Origin: Aspidiotus rigidus
Lineage: Eukaryota; Arthropoda; Insecta; Hemiptera; Diaspididae
Direction: 5' to 3'
Length of the DNA: 64,000 nucleotides
NCBI GenBank assembly: GCA_035079385.1
Contig: JAVHKY010000012.1
Span: forward strand, 4,880,501 to 4,944,500
Under the pieces are notes generated by a model. The model was given only the letters and a program-made list of their open reading frames with translations, was not told the DNA's origin and ran no database searches. The translations under genes were made by a program, and so were the position numbers. Shown piece by piece: positions 14,516 to 26,199 of this stretch; the first letter of the stretch is position 1; every line of letters begins with the position of its first letter.

Positions 14516-14757
14516 AGTTTTCTATACTTGCATATATATGGGGAATAAGGTGGTTTTCAAGTTTTGCTCAAAAATGAAAGAGTTTCATGAAAAATTGCCA
14601 AGAACAAAAGTTGTAGCCGTTGAAATGTTCTTTTAGAAATGGTCACCTTGAATTTTTCAAAATAGAGATGTTTTACATGTAATATCTCCTACCAAAACGA
14701 AAGTAAACAAAAATGTGTTATCAATTTTGAATTTTGAAACGATCAATATGGATGCTA
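13678..14757. repeat. Inverted repeat pair, 65-bp arms about 1 kb apart
   Basis: The segment at 13678-13742, with GATCGTTTCAAAATT and ACACATTTTTGTTTACTTT then GGTAGGA, appears reversed at about 14692-14757. The arms are about 90 percent alike apart from one small indel. They bracket most of the AGCC-rich segment and could be the termini of a decayed element. Confidence 0.6.
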
Positions 14758-15705
14758 CATGGGATACTAGAAAATGATTTCCCTAATTTTTTTACTTGAT
14801 TGAAGGAATTCTTTCAAATGTGAAAACTGAAAACTAATGGTGGGCAAAAGCCGGTAATTTCAAACTACCGTTAGTCCGACAGTAAATCTCATGAGACTGT
14901 TTCGATACTATCGATAATGTTTCCATTTTGTCTGTTTATAAAGAAAGAGCGCGTTAGTTTCTGTTTCTGAGGGAAATATCCACGTTATGAGACTGCCCTC
15001 ACAGGATTGTCAGTTTATTACTGCACGTCTTGGGGCAGAAAATTTTCTCGTCTTTTCAAATCAAGTTGTTAAAAAAAATGAAATAAAATGTTCAGGCTAT
15101 ATATATTTGCCAATAAGGGCAGAGTATGCGCTGCTTTGCGGAATTTCTCTAAGTACTTCCACTCGAAGGTGATGATGAGTGATAACAACTAAACAATGAA
15201 TTTCCTTTTCGCTCTCCTTTCTTGTAGAATTCAAATGGAAAGCCACCTAAAAAAGTTTTGAAATTGTTAGAGTAGACTCGGCTCTAATTTTTGTATATCT
15301 CATTTTTTTAAATTGATTGATCAATTAAATAGTGAGGAAATTTTAAAAATCATTCCTGTGTTATTTGTATAAGACTATTACACGCACCATCACCTTCGAA
15401 ACATAGTGTAAAAATATTTTCATAGATTCATAGCGGTAGTATATCAGAGTTGATGTGTTTGCCGTTAATAACTGAATAGTGAATAATGATGACTAATTTC
15501 CATTCTGTTTTGAGCCAAAAATCAATTTTTATAAATTTTTCTAATAAAAACGGTTATTAACCGGTTAACCGGTATCCTATTTTAAAAATAACCGATTAAC
15601 CAGACTTTTGTATAACCAATTAATCGATTATCAACTGTCAAAATCATCATGTCACTGTCAATTGGATCCATTAGTTTTGCTAGCGATCATTTTGATAAAT
15701 GCAAA

Positions 15706-16000
15706 TATTGCATAGCCCAAGTTTGTAATACGTCAAACAACAAGTAACTGCTAGCAAAACTATACTCTGTTCACGTTAAGAAAGGCAGAAAGTAGTACAA
15801 AGTACGTACCTCGAATGGAACGGTAGATTAAAATTACCTGGAGCGTTTGAGGTACGTGCACTTTGTAAACTACTTTCTATCCTTTCTTAACGTGAACAGA
15901 GTTTATACCTAACATTGATCCAACTAAATAAATACAAACATCGCGCGCATAGCCCAGGTTTCTGTGATGTCCAACAACAAGTAACCACTAGCAAATAACA
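15706..16000. repeat. Direct repeats flanking a 139-bp inverted-repeat insert
   Basis: An inverted repeat runs from ACTCTGTTCACGTTAAGAAAGG at 15764 to its reverse complement ending at 15902, with arms of about 45 bp that also include AAAGTAGT and ACAAAGTACGTACCTC versions. Outside it, the text CATAGCCCAAGTTTGTAATA followed by ACAACAAGTAACTGCTAGCAAA (15711-15760) recurs as a diverged direct copy at about 15952-15995. Either a MITE inserted into one copy of a duplicated sequence, or the repeats are parts of one composite element. Confidence 0.65.
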
Positions 16001-16474
16001 GCTACCTAAAGCCTTGTTTACACAAGAGGCTGCAAGTAGTGGCGTACTCCTGTAATCCAAGCTATAAGGAAGCCTGATTGAGTCTAGACCGACGTCCAAC
16101 GGACACCAGGAAACCTCTGCCAACAGTTAACCAGCCACGATGGTCTGGCGGCTTGGCTATCCCCCGACTTCCGTAGTACGACACTGGCACACACAACGCA
16201 TCAAGGCTGTATGTATAGCCACACATGGAATGTGTATTGACAAAACCAAAGAATTAAAGCTAATGCGACTGTACACACCATCACCTTCAAATGTAGCGTG
16301 GAAAGTGGCGCTCCTAGCAGAGCCCTTACAGTCAGGTATGGAAAGCTTAAGCCATTAATGGCTTAAGTTGAGTTTTAAGTCAATGTTTTGTCGTTTTTTG
16401 TCAAGCTGAAAGTCAGTCAATTGTTTTTTTCGTCATTAGCTTAAAGCCAATAAATATCAGCTGAAAGCCAATTT

Positions 16475-16617
16475 GGACCCTTTTTAGCCAAACCCAACTA
16501 AGCGACATGATAACGACCTGGGGAAAAGACGAATCTCCGCTTATAGTAAGGGAACATCACATTTATTTTTCTAGATTGTTATCATGTCGCTTGGTTGGGT
16601 TTGGCTAAAAAGGATCC
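16475..16617 (+). mobile_element. MITE family copy A, 143 bp, ATTT target duplication
   Basis: Ends are GGACCCTTTTTAGCCAAACC at the left and GGTTTGGCTAAAAAGGATCC at the right, reverse complements over about 35 bp including CAACTAAGCGACATGATAAC. ATTT stands immediately before (16471-16474) and after (16618-16621). A second copy, inverted, lies at 47723-47856. Too short to encode anything; mobilised only in trans. Confidence 0.85.
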
Positions 16618-17916
16618 ATTTCATTAGCTTAAAATAAAAGCGCTTAAGCCTGCGCACAACAAGAAAAAAGGTTGAAAGCGGGAAGCCGTGAAGCGGCCGG
16701 CAACCGGTAGCTGGCCATCTTATCTTAATAAATTAATGTCGAACGCTTCACTTTCAAATCATAAATCATGATGAACCCACATCAAATTTCGAAATGATAA
16801 GAAAAGGTGGCAGTTTTTCATTGGCTGAGGCTGAGCCAATCTATCGGTCTAATTAAGCCAATACATTGGCTCAAATTGGACCAATGGATTGGCTTAACTT
16901 CACCCAAAAGCCAAACGTCAGAAGCTCATCTGTGGCGCAAAATGATCGCTTATATTTTAAGCCGTTATCCGCAATCAGCTTACAGCTTGTCAGTTACAGA
17001 CGAATCAAGAAATCCGCTATAGAACCGCGAGAAATTAAAAAAAATACATATTTTAAGAAAATAATGGAATAATTATCAGTTTACGAGAATTGTTGGTAGC
17101 GATATTCGGTATACCATCAATAGCTCTGCTGGACGCAGAAACTATCGGTAGTACCGATAGCACTATCGATAGGTAGTGCCCATGCCCCATGCAAACAATA
17201 ATATTATTTGTTTCATCCATTTAGGCTAGCTCAAAGAAAATCATGTTTATGAACGACGGTATCTAGGTATCTGAAAAGTTCCATCCTCCAAAATTTATGG
17301 TAGCGATCATTCAGGTTCAGAGCAAAATAAATTCCTATGCTCAGGAAATACAATGAACTTTTCCAAGCTTCGGATCAGTCGATCTGAAAAACTAGTTCTG
17401 AGTATGAACACACTACCAATCAGACACTGGGCACGTATGTGATTTCGTACCTCTATTGTGAAAGGGTAACACTATGTACAGACAGGACAATACGTTGATA
17501 TCAACTCATTTTGTAGAGTGGAGTTTCATCGTAGCTATGCAGTTTATAATTTACAACATTTTTAGCGCGCCTGTTTACGAGTAGACTACATCAAGGAAAA
17601 TTTAGTTGTCATTATTATCGTTCGCCTTTTTACATCGTGAATTTCGTGGATACAATGATAATAAATTGAGACTTCCTCAATTATACGGAGTGTCTCTCAA
17701 ATGTTGAATAGCACGCATTAACAGTTGAATTTCACTCTGAATTGAATTGTTGACCTAATATCGACCTGAATTATGACGCGTTTAAAAATATGAGAACTAC
17801 GTTCTCAATGGCATGGGTTTAATGGTTCTTGGCAAAAATAGGTCCACTTTCGGATTTAATGAATTTAAAATCAATTTTTAAAGAATTTCGAGAAATTCAC
17901 TCGATTAATTGGACGC

Positions 17917-18180
17917 TTGTATACGTGAGGCAATCTAAGAAACCATACCTAAACTCGCTTCAATTTTTTTTTTTTTTTTGCATTTTCAAATAGAGGATAG
18001 TTTTCTGAATCTACAAAAAATTTTCCACATTGGTTGAAAATTCTCTTAGAGATGATCTTTCTTTTAAAAAGTGATTTCTGAGAAATTGGATAAAAATTAG
18101 GTACTGAAAGTTTGTAACTGAAAAAAAAAATTAGGAGTGAGTTTAGGTATGGTTTCTCAGATCGCCTCACACTGTATACA
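17917..18180. mobile_element. Short inverted-repeat element, about 260 bp
   Basis: The left arm carries TGTATACGTGAGGCAATCT and AGAAACCATACCTAAACTC (to 17960); the right arm (18135-18179) is its reverse complement with three substitutions and a small indel. The interior has T and A runs. Termini and target duplication are not resolved because TGTATAC itself is palindromic. Confidence 0.65.
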
Positions 18181-21100
18181 TTTTTTTTTCGATGGGAAAA
18201 TAAAACTACAAATGAAATTTTAAAAGTTAATCAGTCATTGTGGATATTAAAGAGGAAAAATTATTTTTTTTGCAATGTTATTGGAAGTTTCTTGACAGAC
18301 TCAAAAATTTTCCAGTTTTGAGAATCGTAAGCTGTTATCCATGATAGCTCGTGAAGTGCACGAAGTTTTTATTCCTGATATTTAGTTGAGAGGAAATTCT
18401 GTGAAATACACTTTCTTCCGTAACGCTTATATAATTATGATAAATTACCTAGAAGGATTAGAAATAAAAAACTTAATTTTTCCCCCAAGTCTAAAAAAAG
18501 GTAATAATAAAATAAATTGTAGAATCTCGAATAATAAATTACCAACAAAAAATGAAAACAAATGATTTTTTTTTTAATACAAAAAAATTTAAATGGAAAT
18601 GGGAAATGTAACAGTCGTTATGTTTGCATCCTCAATCACAAATTACCGGAAATAAATTATAGTAGGTATTTTCCAATATAAATCAGAAACTTTTTGATAA
18701 ATATATTATGCACAATAGAAAAATAAAAACATGAGTTTCTATAAACTCGATAGGTTCAATGAGAAAATCTATCAATTAGAAAAAAGGTTTATTCTTTCAA
18801 TCTAAAAAGATCTATGTTCGTGAACGACTAAATTTGAAGAAAAAAAAAAATTCTAGTTGCTACATGTTCGCAATAAATGTTTGTAATCAAAATATAATTT
18901 AAATTAAAAAAAAAAAAAAAAAAAAACAATCCAGTAAATATGCGGTAAAATTTCGAGAAATTGCGAGTGAACAAATTACTCTGTAGAACTGTTTAGGGGA
19001 TTGTGATCCCATTGCTTCAATGAAGAAACCCCCCTCAAACTGTGATTTCTTGTAATTAAAAGAAAAAGAAGGAAAAAACAGAACAAATGGCCCCCCCTTA
19101 AAACGACAAATACGAAGAATCGGGTTCATCGTTGGTAGATTAGAAAAGCGATTAGGAAGAGGTGCATTTTAATCCTGCTATAATATAACGAATACTTACG
19201 AGCTTGAAACCTGTAGACAACGATCCTTTTGTGTACTAAAGTTTCCGAACCAACGAACCGAACCGATCAACAATCGAAATGCAAATGCGGTGAACGAGTT
19301 ATAAGGTACAATGTGGTCTAACGTGTATAGTAAGATGAGAACATGTCTTTGGTGTTTTCCACTCCTCCTCTGAAACCGTCGTCCTCCTCTACGTTTCGCC
19401 ATTGAACCCACGCAGAATTACTCAATGAAAATTTTGATTAAAGGATGTTAGTGGTCATGCGCTCTGTACAATTTTTCTCCCCTTCCGTATGGCTGGTTTT
19501 GTACATAGGCTTGGCTGGCTTAGTCGTCCGTAATCTGAAAATCGATTCTCTCTGACGTGTCGGCTCTCCTCCTTAAAGCATTAGCTCATCAAATCTACCC
19601 CGTGAGTCACTTGCTATCAAATGAATATTATTTACGACATGCTTGCAGACCCGTCTAGCGAATACAAATTATGTTCTCAACTTAGTTTTGTACGCAGTAA
19701 TATTGAAAAGCCGGAAGAAATTATTATTTGGTACATTTATCCAGACGCAAAGCCTTTAATAAGAAACATTGTTTCGCAACCTAATCGCTTCGTTGTTCTT
19801 TTTTTCTAATGTAATATGACTGTTACATGAATGTTTTCCTACGATCCACAATCTGAGCTTGTACGCAATTTTCATGAAGGTCTTGACCTGTTGCTCAAAA
19901 AGTTCGAGCGAGGATTTCGCCTGTATCTTTCTTTCATGACACGTACACCATGTCTAGGGTATTTTTTAAAGTTCTTCGTTCGTAGGCGTGTAAAATATAC
20001 CGTGATTATAGTTTTAATTGAAGTACGAAATATTTTTTCCTCGAGACGAGCACATCTGTTGCATTATTGGATCGGACAATGCGTGAGCGGCTATCTCACA
20101 AAAACTAAATATTAATATTTGCTTTGGCCCTTTTTAATGCTCGAGAGAGAAACAAAAAAAAAAAAAAGACGTTTCGGAATATTAAATTTTATTTTTTGTG
20201 AATCAGCCGAAGTTTTAAATTTCGGTACCAACGCGTTGAATAATTCGTGAGTTAGCTTACAAGTTTTCTCATCAGTGACACACAAAGAACAACATTCTTA
20301 ACGTTTTTCCTCTAATCCCATCTCATCATTGCTACTTTTAGATAAGGTGGGCAGTTCGCGGTTGAGGACCGTCAACAACCAAGACGTTGTGTGAATTAAA
20401 ATTTACGAACGCTAAGAAAAAGAGAATAATAAATCGACGATTTACAATAAAAATGCTTCATTTTCTGAGATATATGCAAAGAGCCACGTAAAAGCTGTGG
20501 GATCGAGTCCGGAGGAAATCGGCTAGTTCACACTGAAGTTGTGCACCTCTGAAAAATTATGTACGCCTTCTGAACCTCTTGAAGAAGCTCTTGCTCGGAG
20601 AAGGGTACCCTGGCCCCTTTTCTTGGTTCTAGTTGAGTATGCGTATATTTGTTCGAAAATCGTTGTTTTATTATATATATTCTCTCCAGCCTGTCCATCA
20701 CCTTGTCTTTCTACATTAGTAGAGTACAAAGGTCTAACTACAAGATGTTCGGAACAGTTTAAAAGTTCAATGAATTTCTTCCAATTTGACTGATATAGTC
20801 GAGCTCACAATCCTCAGACTTGAGTCTACGCGCCTTGCTTCATTTTTACGAGAAGAGACTTATTTTGATAAACTGGAAAGGTCGGACAGTTCAGTTTGCG
20901 CTAAGAATGGGAATTATTTAGCCCAAAGCGACCAGCGGCATTAGAATTGCTGATGATACACTGATATATTAAAAATGTAGGTAGAGTATATTAAATGAGT
21001 AAGTGACAGATTAAGTAACACTTGTATCTAACATTTCATAAATGTATCAACAAGGTAACGTGGGCTGAGGATCACCAACTACGCGCGCGGTTCTGGAATC

Positions 21101-21240
21101 GCAGGTTGGTGGTTGGCTCGCACCGAGTAAATATTTATGCGTTCACAGCGTATGTCCTGTACGGTCGGATAGCTGCTATGGTGGTTGGCAAGTCTTTGCT
21201 GCATTTTCTATAGGTAGTGGCTGTCCATTAGTGATATTCT
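18181..21240. other. Gene-poor spacer
   Basis: AT-rich to about 18930, including an A run of about 22 bases at 18905-18926. The remainder has mixed composition and modest CpG content around 19200-20120, but the open frames (for example 19621-19809, 19831-20115) match nothing I know. One possible exon is listed separately at 19200-19402. Confidence 0.4.
19200..19402 (-). other. Possible first exon with GTAAGT donor
   Basis: On the minus strand an ATG at 19402 (MAKRRGGRRFQRRSGKHQR...) opens a frame that runs into a strong donor, CTC followed by GTAAGT, at 19200. The peptide has no recognisable domain and its Arg-rich start may simply be GC-rich leader. It could equally be a 5' UTR exon. No following exon was identified. 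Confidence 0.2.
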
Positions 21241-21267
21241 TTTTCGCTTGGACCAGGGGGTGAGTAG

Positions 21268-22620
21268 TCGTATCAACAGGGAACCTGTTTTATGAGGGGC
21301 TATTTGAGAAATCTGGCGTGCGCCGTCCGCCGTGCGCCGTCCAGCGAAAAACTTGAAAAAATTTCGACTCTCGAGAATATATGATAGGAGGGGGACTTGG
21401 AAAAAATTTCGACCCTCGAGCCATGTATGATAGGAGAGGGACTTAAAAAAATTTCGACTCTCGAGCTATATGTGATAGGAGAGGGACTTGGAAAAATTTC
21501 GACTCTCGAGCTATATATGATAGGAGGTGGACTTAGAAAAATTTCGACCCTCGAGCCATATATGATAGGAGAGGGACTTAGAAAAATTTCGACTCTCGAG
21601 CCATGATAGGAGAGGGACTTAGAAAAATTTCGTCTCTCGAGCGAGAAAAATTTAGATTCTCAAACTATATTATGATAGGCTTATAGTAGGTCTAGGCCTT
21701 CTTTATACTATTTTTATCTAGGTCTAGGCTTCCTTGAATTTTCAATACCAAATCCCATTCGACTCATAAAACAGGTTCCCTGCGTTCCTCGTTTGACTTC
21801 GTTAAGGAAGCCGTCGTTTTATGGGGGGCTATTTGAGAAATCTGCCGTGCGCCGTCCGCCGTCCGCCGTCCAGCGAAAAACTTAGAAAAATTTCGACCCT
21901 CGAGCCATACATGATAGAAGGGGGACTTGGAAAAATTTCGACTCTCGAGCTATATATGATAGGAGGGGGACTTGGAAAAATTTCGACTCTCGAGCTATAT
22001 ATGATAGGAGGGGGACTTAGAAAAATTTGGAGTTGGTCTAGGCCTTCTTTTTACTACCTTTCTCCAAATCTAGGCTTCCTTGAATTTTCAATACCAAATC
22101 TCATTCGAATCATAAAACAGGTTCCCTGCGTTCCTCGTTTAACTTCGTTAAGGAAGCCGTCATTTTTTAACAGGGAACCTGTTTTACGGGGGGCTTTTTG
22201 AAAAATTTGCCGTGCGCCGTCCAGCAAAAAACTTGGAAAAATTTCGACTATCGAGCTATATATGATAGGAAGGGGACTTGTAAAAATTTTGACTTTCGAG
22301 CCATATATGATAGGAAGGGGACTCCGAAAAATTTCGACTATCGAGCTATATATTATAGGAGGGGGACTTGGAAAAATTTCAACTGTTGAGCTATATGATA
22401 GGAGGGGGACTTGGAAAAATTTCGACTATCGAGCCATATAATTATGATAGGAGAGGGACTTGGAAAACTTTCGACTCTCGAGCTATATGATAGTCAAAAT
22501 GTTTATAAGTCCCCCTCCTATCATATATAGCTCGAGAATCAAAATTTCAACAGAGAATCTGTTTTAACAGGGAACCTGTTTTACGAGGGGCTTTTTGAGA
22601 AATTTGCCGTGCGCCGTCCT
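21268..22620 (+). repeat. Composite array of a 44-bp monomer with higher-order spacer
   Basis: Three arrays (about 21350-21660, 21880-22030, 22230-22500) consist of a 43-47-bp monomer reading roughly GGACTTGGAAAAATTTCGAC then TCTCGAGCTATATATGATAGGAGG; there are about 7, 4 and 6 units. Each array is preceded by the same leader: AACAGGGAACCTGTTTTA, a G run, GGGGCTTTTTGAGAAAT, and CCGTGCGCCGTCC repeats, at 21275, 21790, 22168 and 22565. Two spacers also share TTCAATACCAAATC and TTCCCTGCGTTCCTCGTTT. One monomer at 22497-22545 is inverted. Monomers also occur at 4.2 kb and 44.3 kb. The periodic frames it contains are by-products, not genes. Confidence 0.85.
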
Positions 22621-22624
22621 GTAA

Positions 22625-23980
22625 GTGGTGGTTCTTTGCTTAGTACTTGTATGGCTATTAATGGACTGGGTAACTATATTTTTTTTTACAAGTGTTGAGC
22701 TACTCAACGGGTTATTAGCTCGAATTGTTTTACATAGTGTACAGAGCAGTTGTGATGTCAAAGTTTTTAAGAATTTTCAGGAAACGTGTAAATATTGTCG
22801 TCGTCTTGTTGCTCGAGGCGTTTCTGCATAATCAACGTCGTTCCTAGGTCCGCTGGAGAAGCTTTGGAAGCGAACAAAAATCGTACGTTAGAAGACGCTA
22901 TCGTGTACGCGTAAAAAATTTGACGAAATTGTTCTTCCATTTTGTTCTTTTTGAGTAGTATTTAGCTCCGCTAGCTTCGCCCGAAAGAGATATGACACGT
23001 ACTGGCCTTCTTCACTACGCCTTCTTCCCCCCTCTTCAAGGTTGATTTATTCACTCACTCATGAATCATGACGTTAGTACAGTATTTGTCTCTCTTCTGA
23101 TATTCTAGACTTCCTCACAACTTTCTCTGCCATAGCCAGCAACTACCCTCATCAATTGGAGGCCGTACCTACAGATCCAGATGATTATATTGAAGTTGCA
23201 TGCGCGAATTTATCATGTCTGATAACTCTCCTTGTCATCTCAAGCAATTACCCCGTCTGGTTTAGATTTGTGATTTTTATTTCCCAGATTCACCTCATCT
23301 CGTCCTTCTTTAACACAATCTTTCGCAGTGTATAAAAACTCTCACTGTCATCTCCAGGAATCATGCACGTCAACTTCACAGATTATGGTTAAAATTTGTG
23401 TCGTTTTGACGTGGAACACGTCCATATTTCTTTTAGGATTCTTTTGTTGCGCTGTGTATAAGAAGATGAGAAAAAATTATTGAAGAGAAGTGAAAACAAA
23501 AGAAGTAAAAAAAAAGCTTTCGCAGCGCGAAAACAAAACCGACTTTCCCTTTCTTATTTTCCTATACATCTCTACGTTTTCCCCGTTTTGTTTATTATTG
23601 GCTACATCATGTTATTTAATCGTTTTTGTATGAAAACAACAAAATAACAGACTGAGTCATTCTCTATAAAGAGGTCCCACTTTGACAAAAAAAAAAATAT
23701 TCCGATATGCATACCACGTTGTACAGTATAAAAATACCTTTCAAACGAGCGCTCCACGAGCTTCGTAGCGCTTTACGCTTTTCCTGCCCGAGATATACGC
23801 ATTGAAAGACGACGATGCGAAAACAGTTGTTTTGAGAAATACGCGTTTAAAAGTAGCCCCACCTGTTCTACCCGTTCCGCATTATCCCAAGGATGGTGCC
23901 ATTTCATCAGGCCAAGGTCTTTATTAGGCCCAGTTCAGTGCCAAGCAAGTCGCGGTTGAGAGGGAGGGATACGAGACGGT
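22625..23980. other. Gene-poor spacer
   Basis: No supported exon, RNA gene or repeat. Contains a stretch with CTCTCC and CTCATC-rich text at 23000-23420 without any frame of note. Confidence 0.4.
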
Positions 23981-23983
23981 GAA

Positions 23984-24423
23984 TCAGAGAAATATAAGGG
24001 ATTCTTTATGTTCCGGATGACAGTAGGAGCTAGAATCGATGTAGAGGTCAGTGGATGAGGGATTTCGGTAAATGCTGTACTCTTGTCCGTCAAGAGTGAG
24101 TGAGATGCCGGGGTCAAAAAAATTAATAGTGGACTCCCCTATTTCTAAAGTGAATTTGAAGCTGGGCTTTAGGGCATTGAGGTACGAGAGGAACTCATGC
24201 AAGGCGTCCTCAGGACCGTCCAAAAGTACTATTTGTCATCGACTTTTTGATACCAATAAGTGACGCGCTTATCGAGAGGAAGCCCAACATCGAAGACCTG
24301 TCCCTCCAAAAAATCACCCATAAGATAACCCAGAGGGAAGCCAATGGAAGCTCCAATATCCTCAGGGAACTTGAAAAGTTCATCGTTAAGGATACAGAAG
24401 TTGGAGAAGAGACATATCCTCAA
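23984..24423 (-). mobile_element. Penelope-like reverse transcriptase fragment
   Basis: The minus strand encodes the palm region of a reverse transcriptase of the Penelope-like kind. The first frame gives FKFPEDIGASIGFPLG followed by VTYWYQKVDD, corresponding to the G-x-x-x-G-x-P-L motif and the catalytic Y-x-V-D-D-type box. After a one-base frame change near 24226 it resumes as VLLDGPEDALHEFLSYLNAL, SFKFTLE, then YSIYRNPSSTDLYIDSSS and HPEHKESL, a well-conserved series in these elements. The core residue order is intact but the frameshift and the truncated ends make it a dead copy. Upstream minus-strand text to about 24540 may belong to it. The plus-strand frame over 24247-24762 is only its antisense. 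Confidence 0.7.
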
Positions 24424-26199
24424 GAGAGATTCGATTTCTTAATGAAACTAGAGTGGACGTCCACCTCAGAAATTTGTAGGAACAGTCGATTCGAGGGTTC
24501 ACATAAGAAGAAGGGGGATTTTCACTCCTTAGATTTGCCACCATTTGAAGCACAGAGAAGTCCTCCTGAGCATAAGCTCCACCCTACTTATTTTGGGGTG
24601 CTTCCTACTACTCAGTGGCGTGAGGAAAGAGTCGAACTTCAAGAAAAAGAAGTTATGGTTCAGCAAACCACTCGAGATCACCTCCGCCCTGTCCCTCCAA
24701 GTATTGACAACGACTGCGAGACGGACGAAAAAGAAGAAAACGTCGTTGACGATCTGGCATGATTGGGAAGCGTCCATTAATGACTCATCGACGTTTCTTG
24801 TCTATTGGCGTTTCATCGGAGGCCCTTGTTTATTCCTGAAAAAATTTTCATCCTTGAAAGATTTTTCGACGTCACACACCTTTTTATCCAACTTTTTCAT
24901 TTTACTTGTTGATCCGAGATGGCCGCAGGTAGAATTTTTATCTTTTAGAGCGAATTTACGAAAATTTTTCTACAATCAAGTCGACTTTAGGAAAAGAGTT
25001 TTCCTTCGTGTTTTATCTTGCTTCATTCAGTTTTATGTTTCTTCATTATGTATTACGCAGCAAAGAGGTGAACTGAGAGGAATTTAAGGGCGGGACTTCG
25101 ACTATCTCCGATAAAAGTTATATTTTGAATTTTGAATCTTGAACCAGCAAGAAAAAGATTCAACTACGCCTGAGCATTTAGCGGTACACTGAATAATGTC
25201 TTAAAAGTAAGATATAAATAATTTAACCTTTTTGACTCTCATTTCTAAAAATTGGAGTAAGTATAATAGAACACTTGTATGTTCAGGTTTGGTTTCTCCT
25301 CACTGTACTATCTATTCACTTCATCACTGTCACTTGCGCCTACAAAATCCAGGCAAATTATTTACTGGCTGCACAATTGAAGCCCCAAAAATTTACAGAG
25401 TCAGTCTACCAAAAATAACAAAAATGTTTGAAAAATATCTCAACTTCTTGGAACTTTCACTTTATCGTTTTTTGTTGATGTAAATTGATTCAAGGGATCC
25501 CATTAACGATGAAATAGATTGAAAGAGGTGTTTGCTAAAGGTGACGAATAAATGAGATGTGAAGCGAGTATCTCAAAAAATTGTGTGAAATATTAGCTAC
25601 CACAAATAAAATTATGCTGAATACGCAGAGTTCATCGCATACCCACAAGCTTGAAATATGAATGTCTGTTTCAAAGAAGTGAAAAAAAGAATCACTTTAA
25701 AAGAATGAAGCAAGAGAACGAGGAAAATGAAAAAGAGGAAAAATAAGATGAAGGAAACAGAAAACGACATGTACCCTCCCGAGACTTTAACTAACGTTAC
25801 ACCGGGCGTCTGGATTGATGTAGGCGTTAGCTGTATCTGGGGACTATAACGCGGGCACAATTTGCACGACGCGAATTTTAAACCCATAATGTATCGTTTC
25901 AAGAGCATTGTAATTGCTTAAGTATCCATCTTATTTTTTTTTTTGCTCCATTATGAAAAAATTTGGACCGTTGATGTACCTTCAATTTTCTTATGATGAA
26001 ATTTGTACATACAGAGAAAATGGTATAAACTCATTATTGAGTTCCTTCAAGAACTACTGAGAAGGAATAAAATTACCAGTGAAAAATTGAATAAAATTTG
26101 TTCCCTGTTGGAGGGAAAGGGTTTTGAGCATGAGAGAAAATATCTTTGAAATACTCGATAGTCAACTGCTTTCGACTCATATAAAATAATTTTTTTGTA

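Larger units (their letters stand above)
14838..17185. mobile_element. Possible hAT-like debris, nested insertions
   Basis: Left text TGGTGGGCAAAAGCCGG (from 14838) and right text GGTAGTGCCCATGCCCC (to about 17185) are roughly inverted and resemble the GTGGGCA termini of many hAT elements. Next to each are clusters of ATCGATA and ACCGNTA motifs. A block at 15548-15635 is made of ATTAACCGGTTAACCGG and ATAACCGATTAACC variants, as in subterminal arrays. No transposase frame is seen. The interior is interrupted by smaller elements at 15.7-16.0 and 16.5 kb. The boundaries are weak and no 8-bp duplication could be read. Confidence 0.3.

Noticed and set aside
21397..22389. Several open frames with a recurring ISTLELYMIGGGLG-type peptide
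   Set aside because: They are the translation of the 44-bp tandem repeat; the frame breaks when monomer length varies and there is no start context or splice structure.
24247..24762. 171-codon plus-strand frame
   Set aside because: It is antisense to the Penelope-like reverse transcriptase fragment, whose motifs are clearly on the minus strand.
24545..25087. 180-codon plus-strand frame
   Set aside because: Phe/Leu/Lys-rich noise in another frame over the retroelement region; no motif and no splice context.
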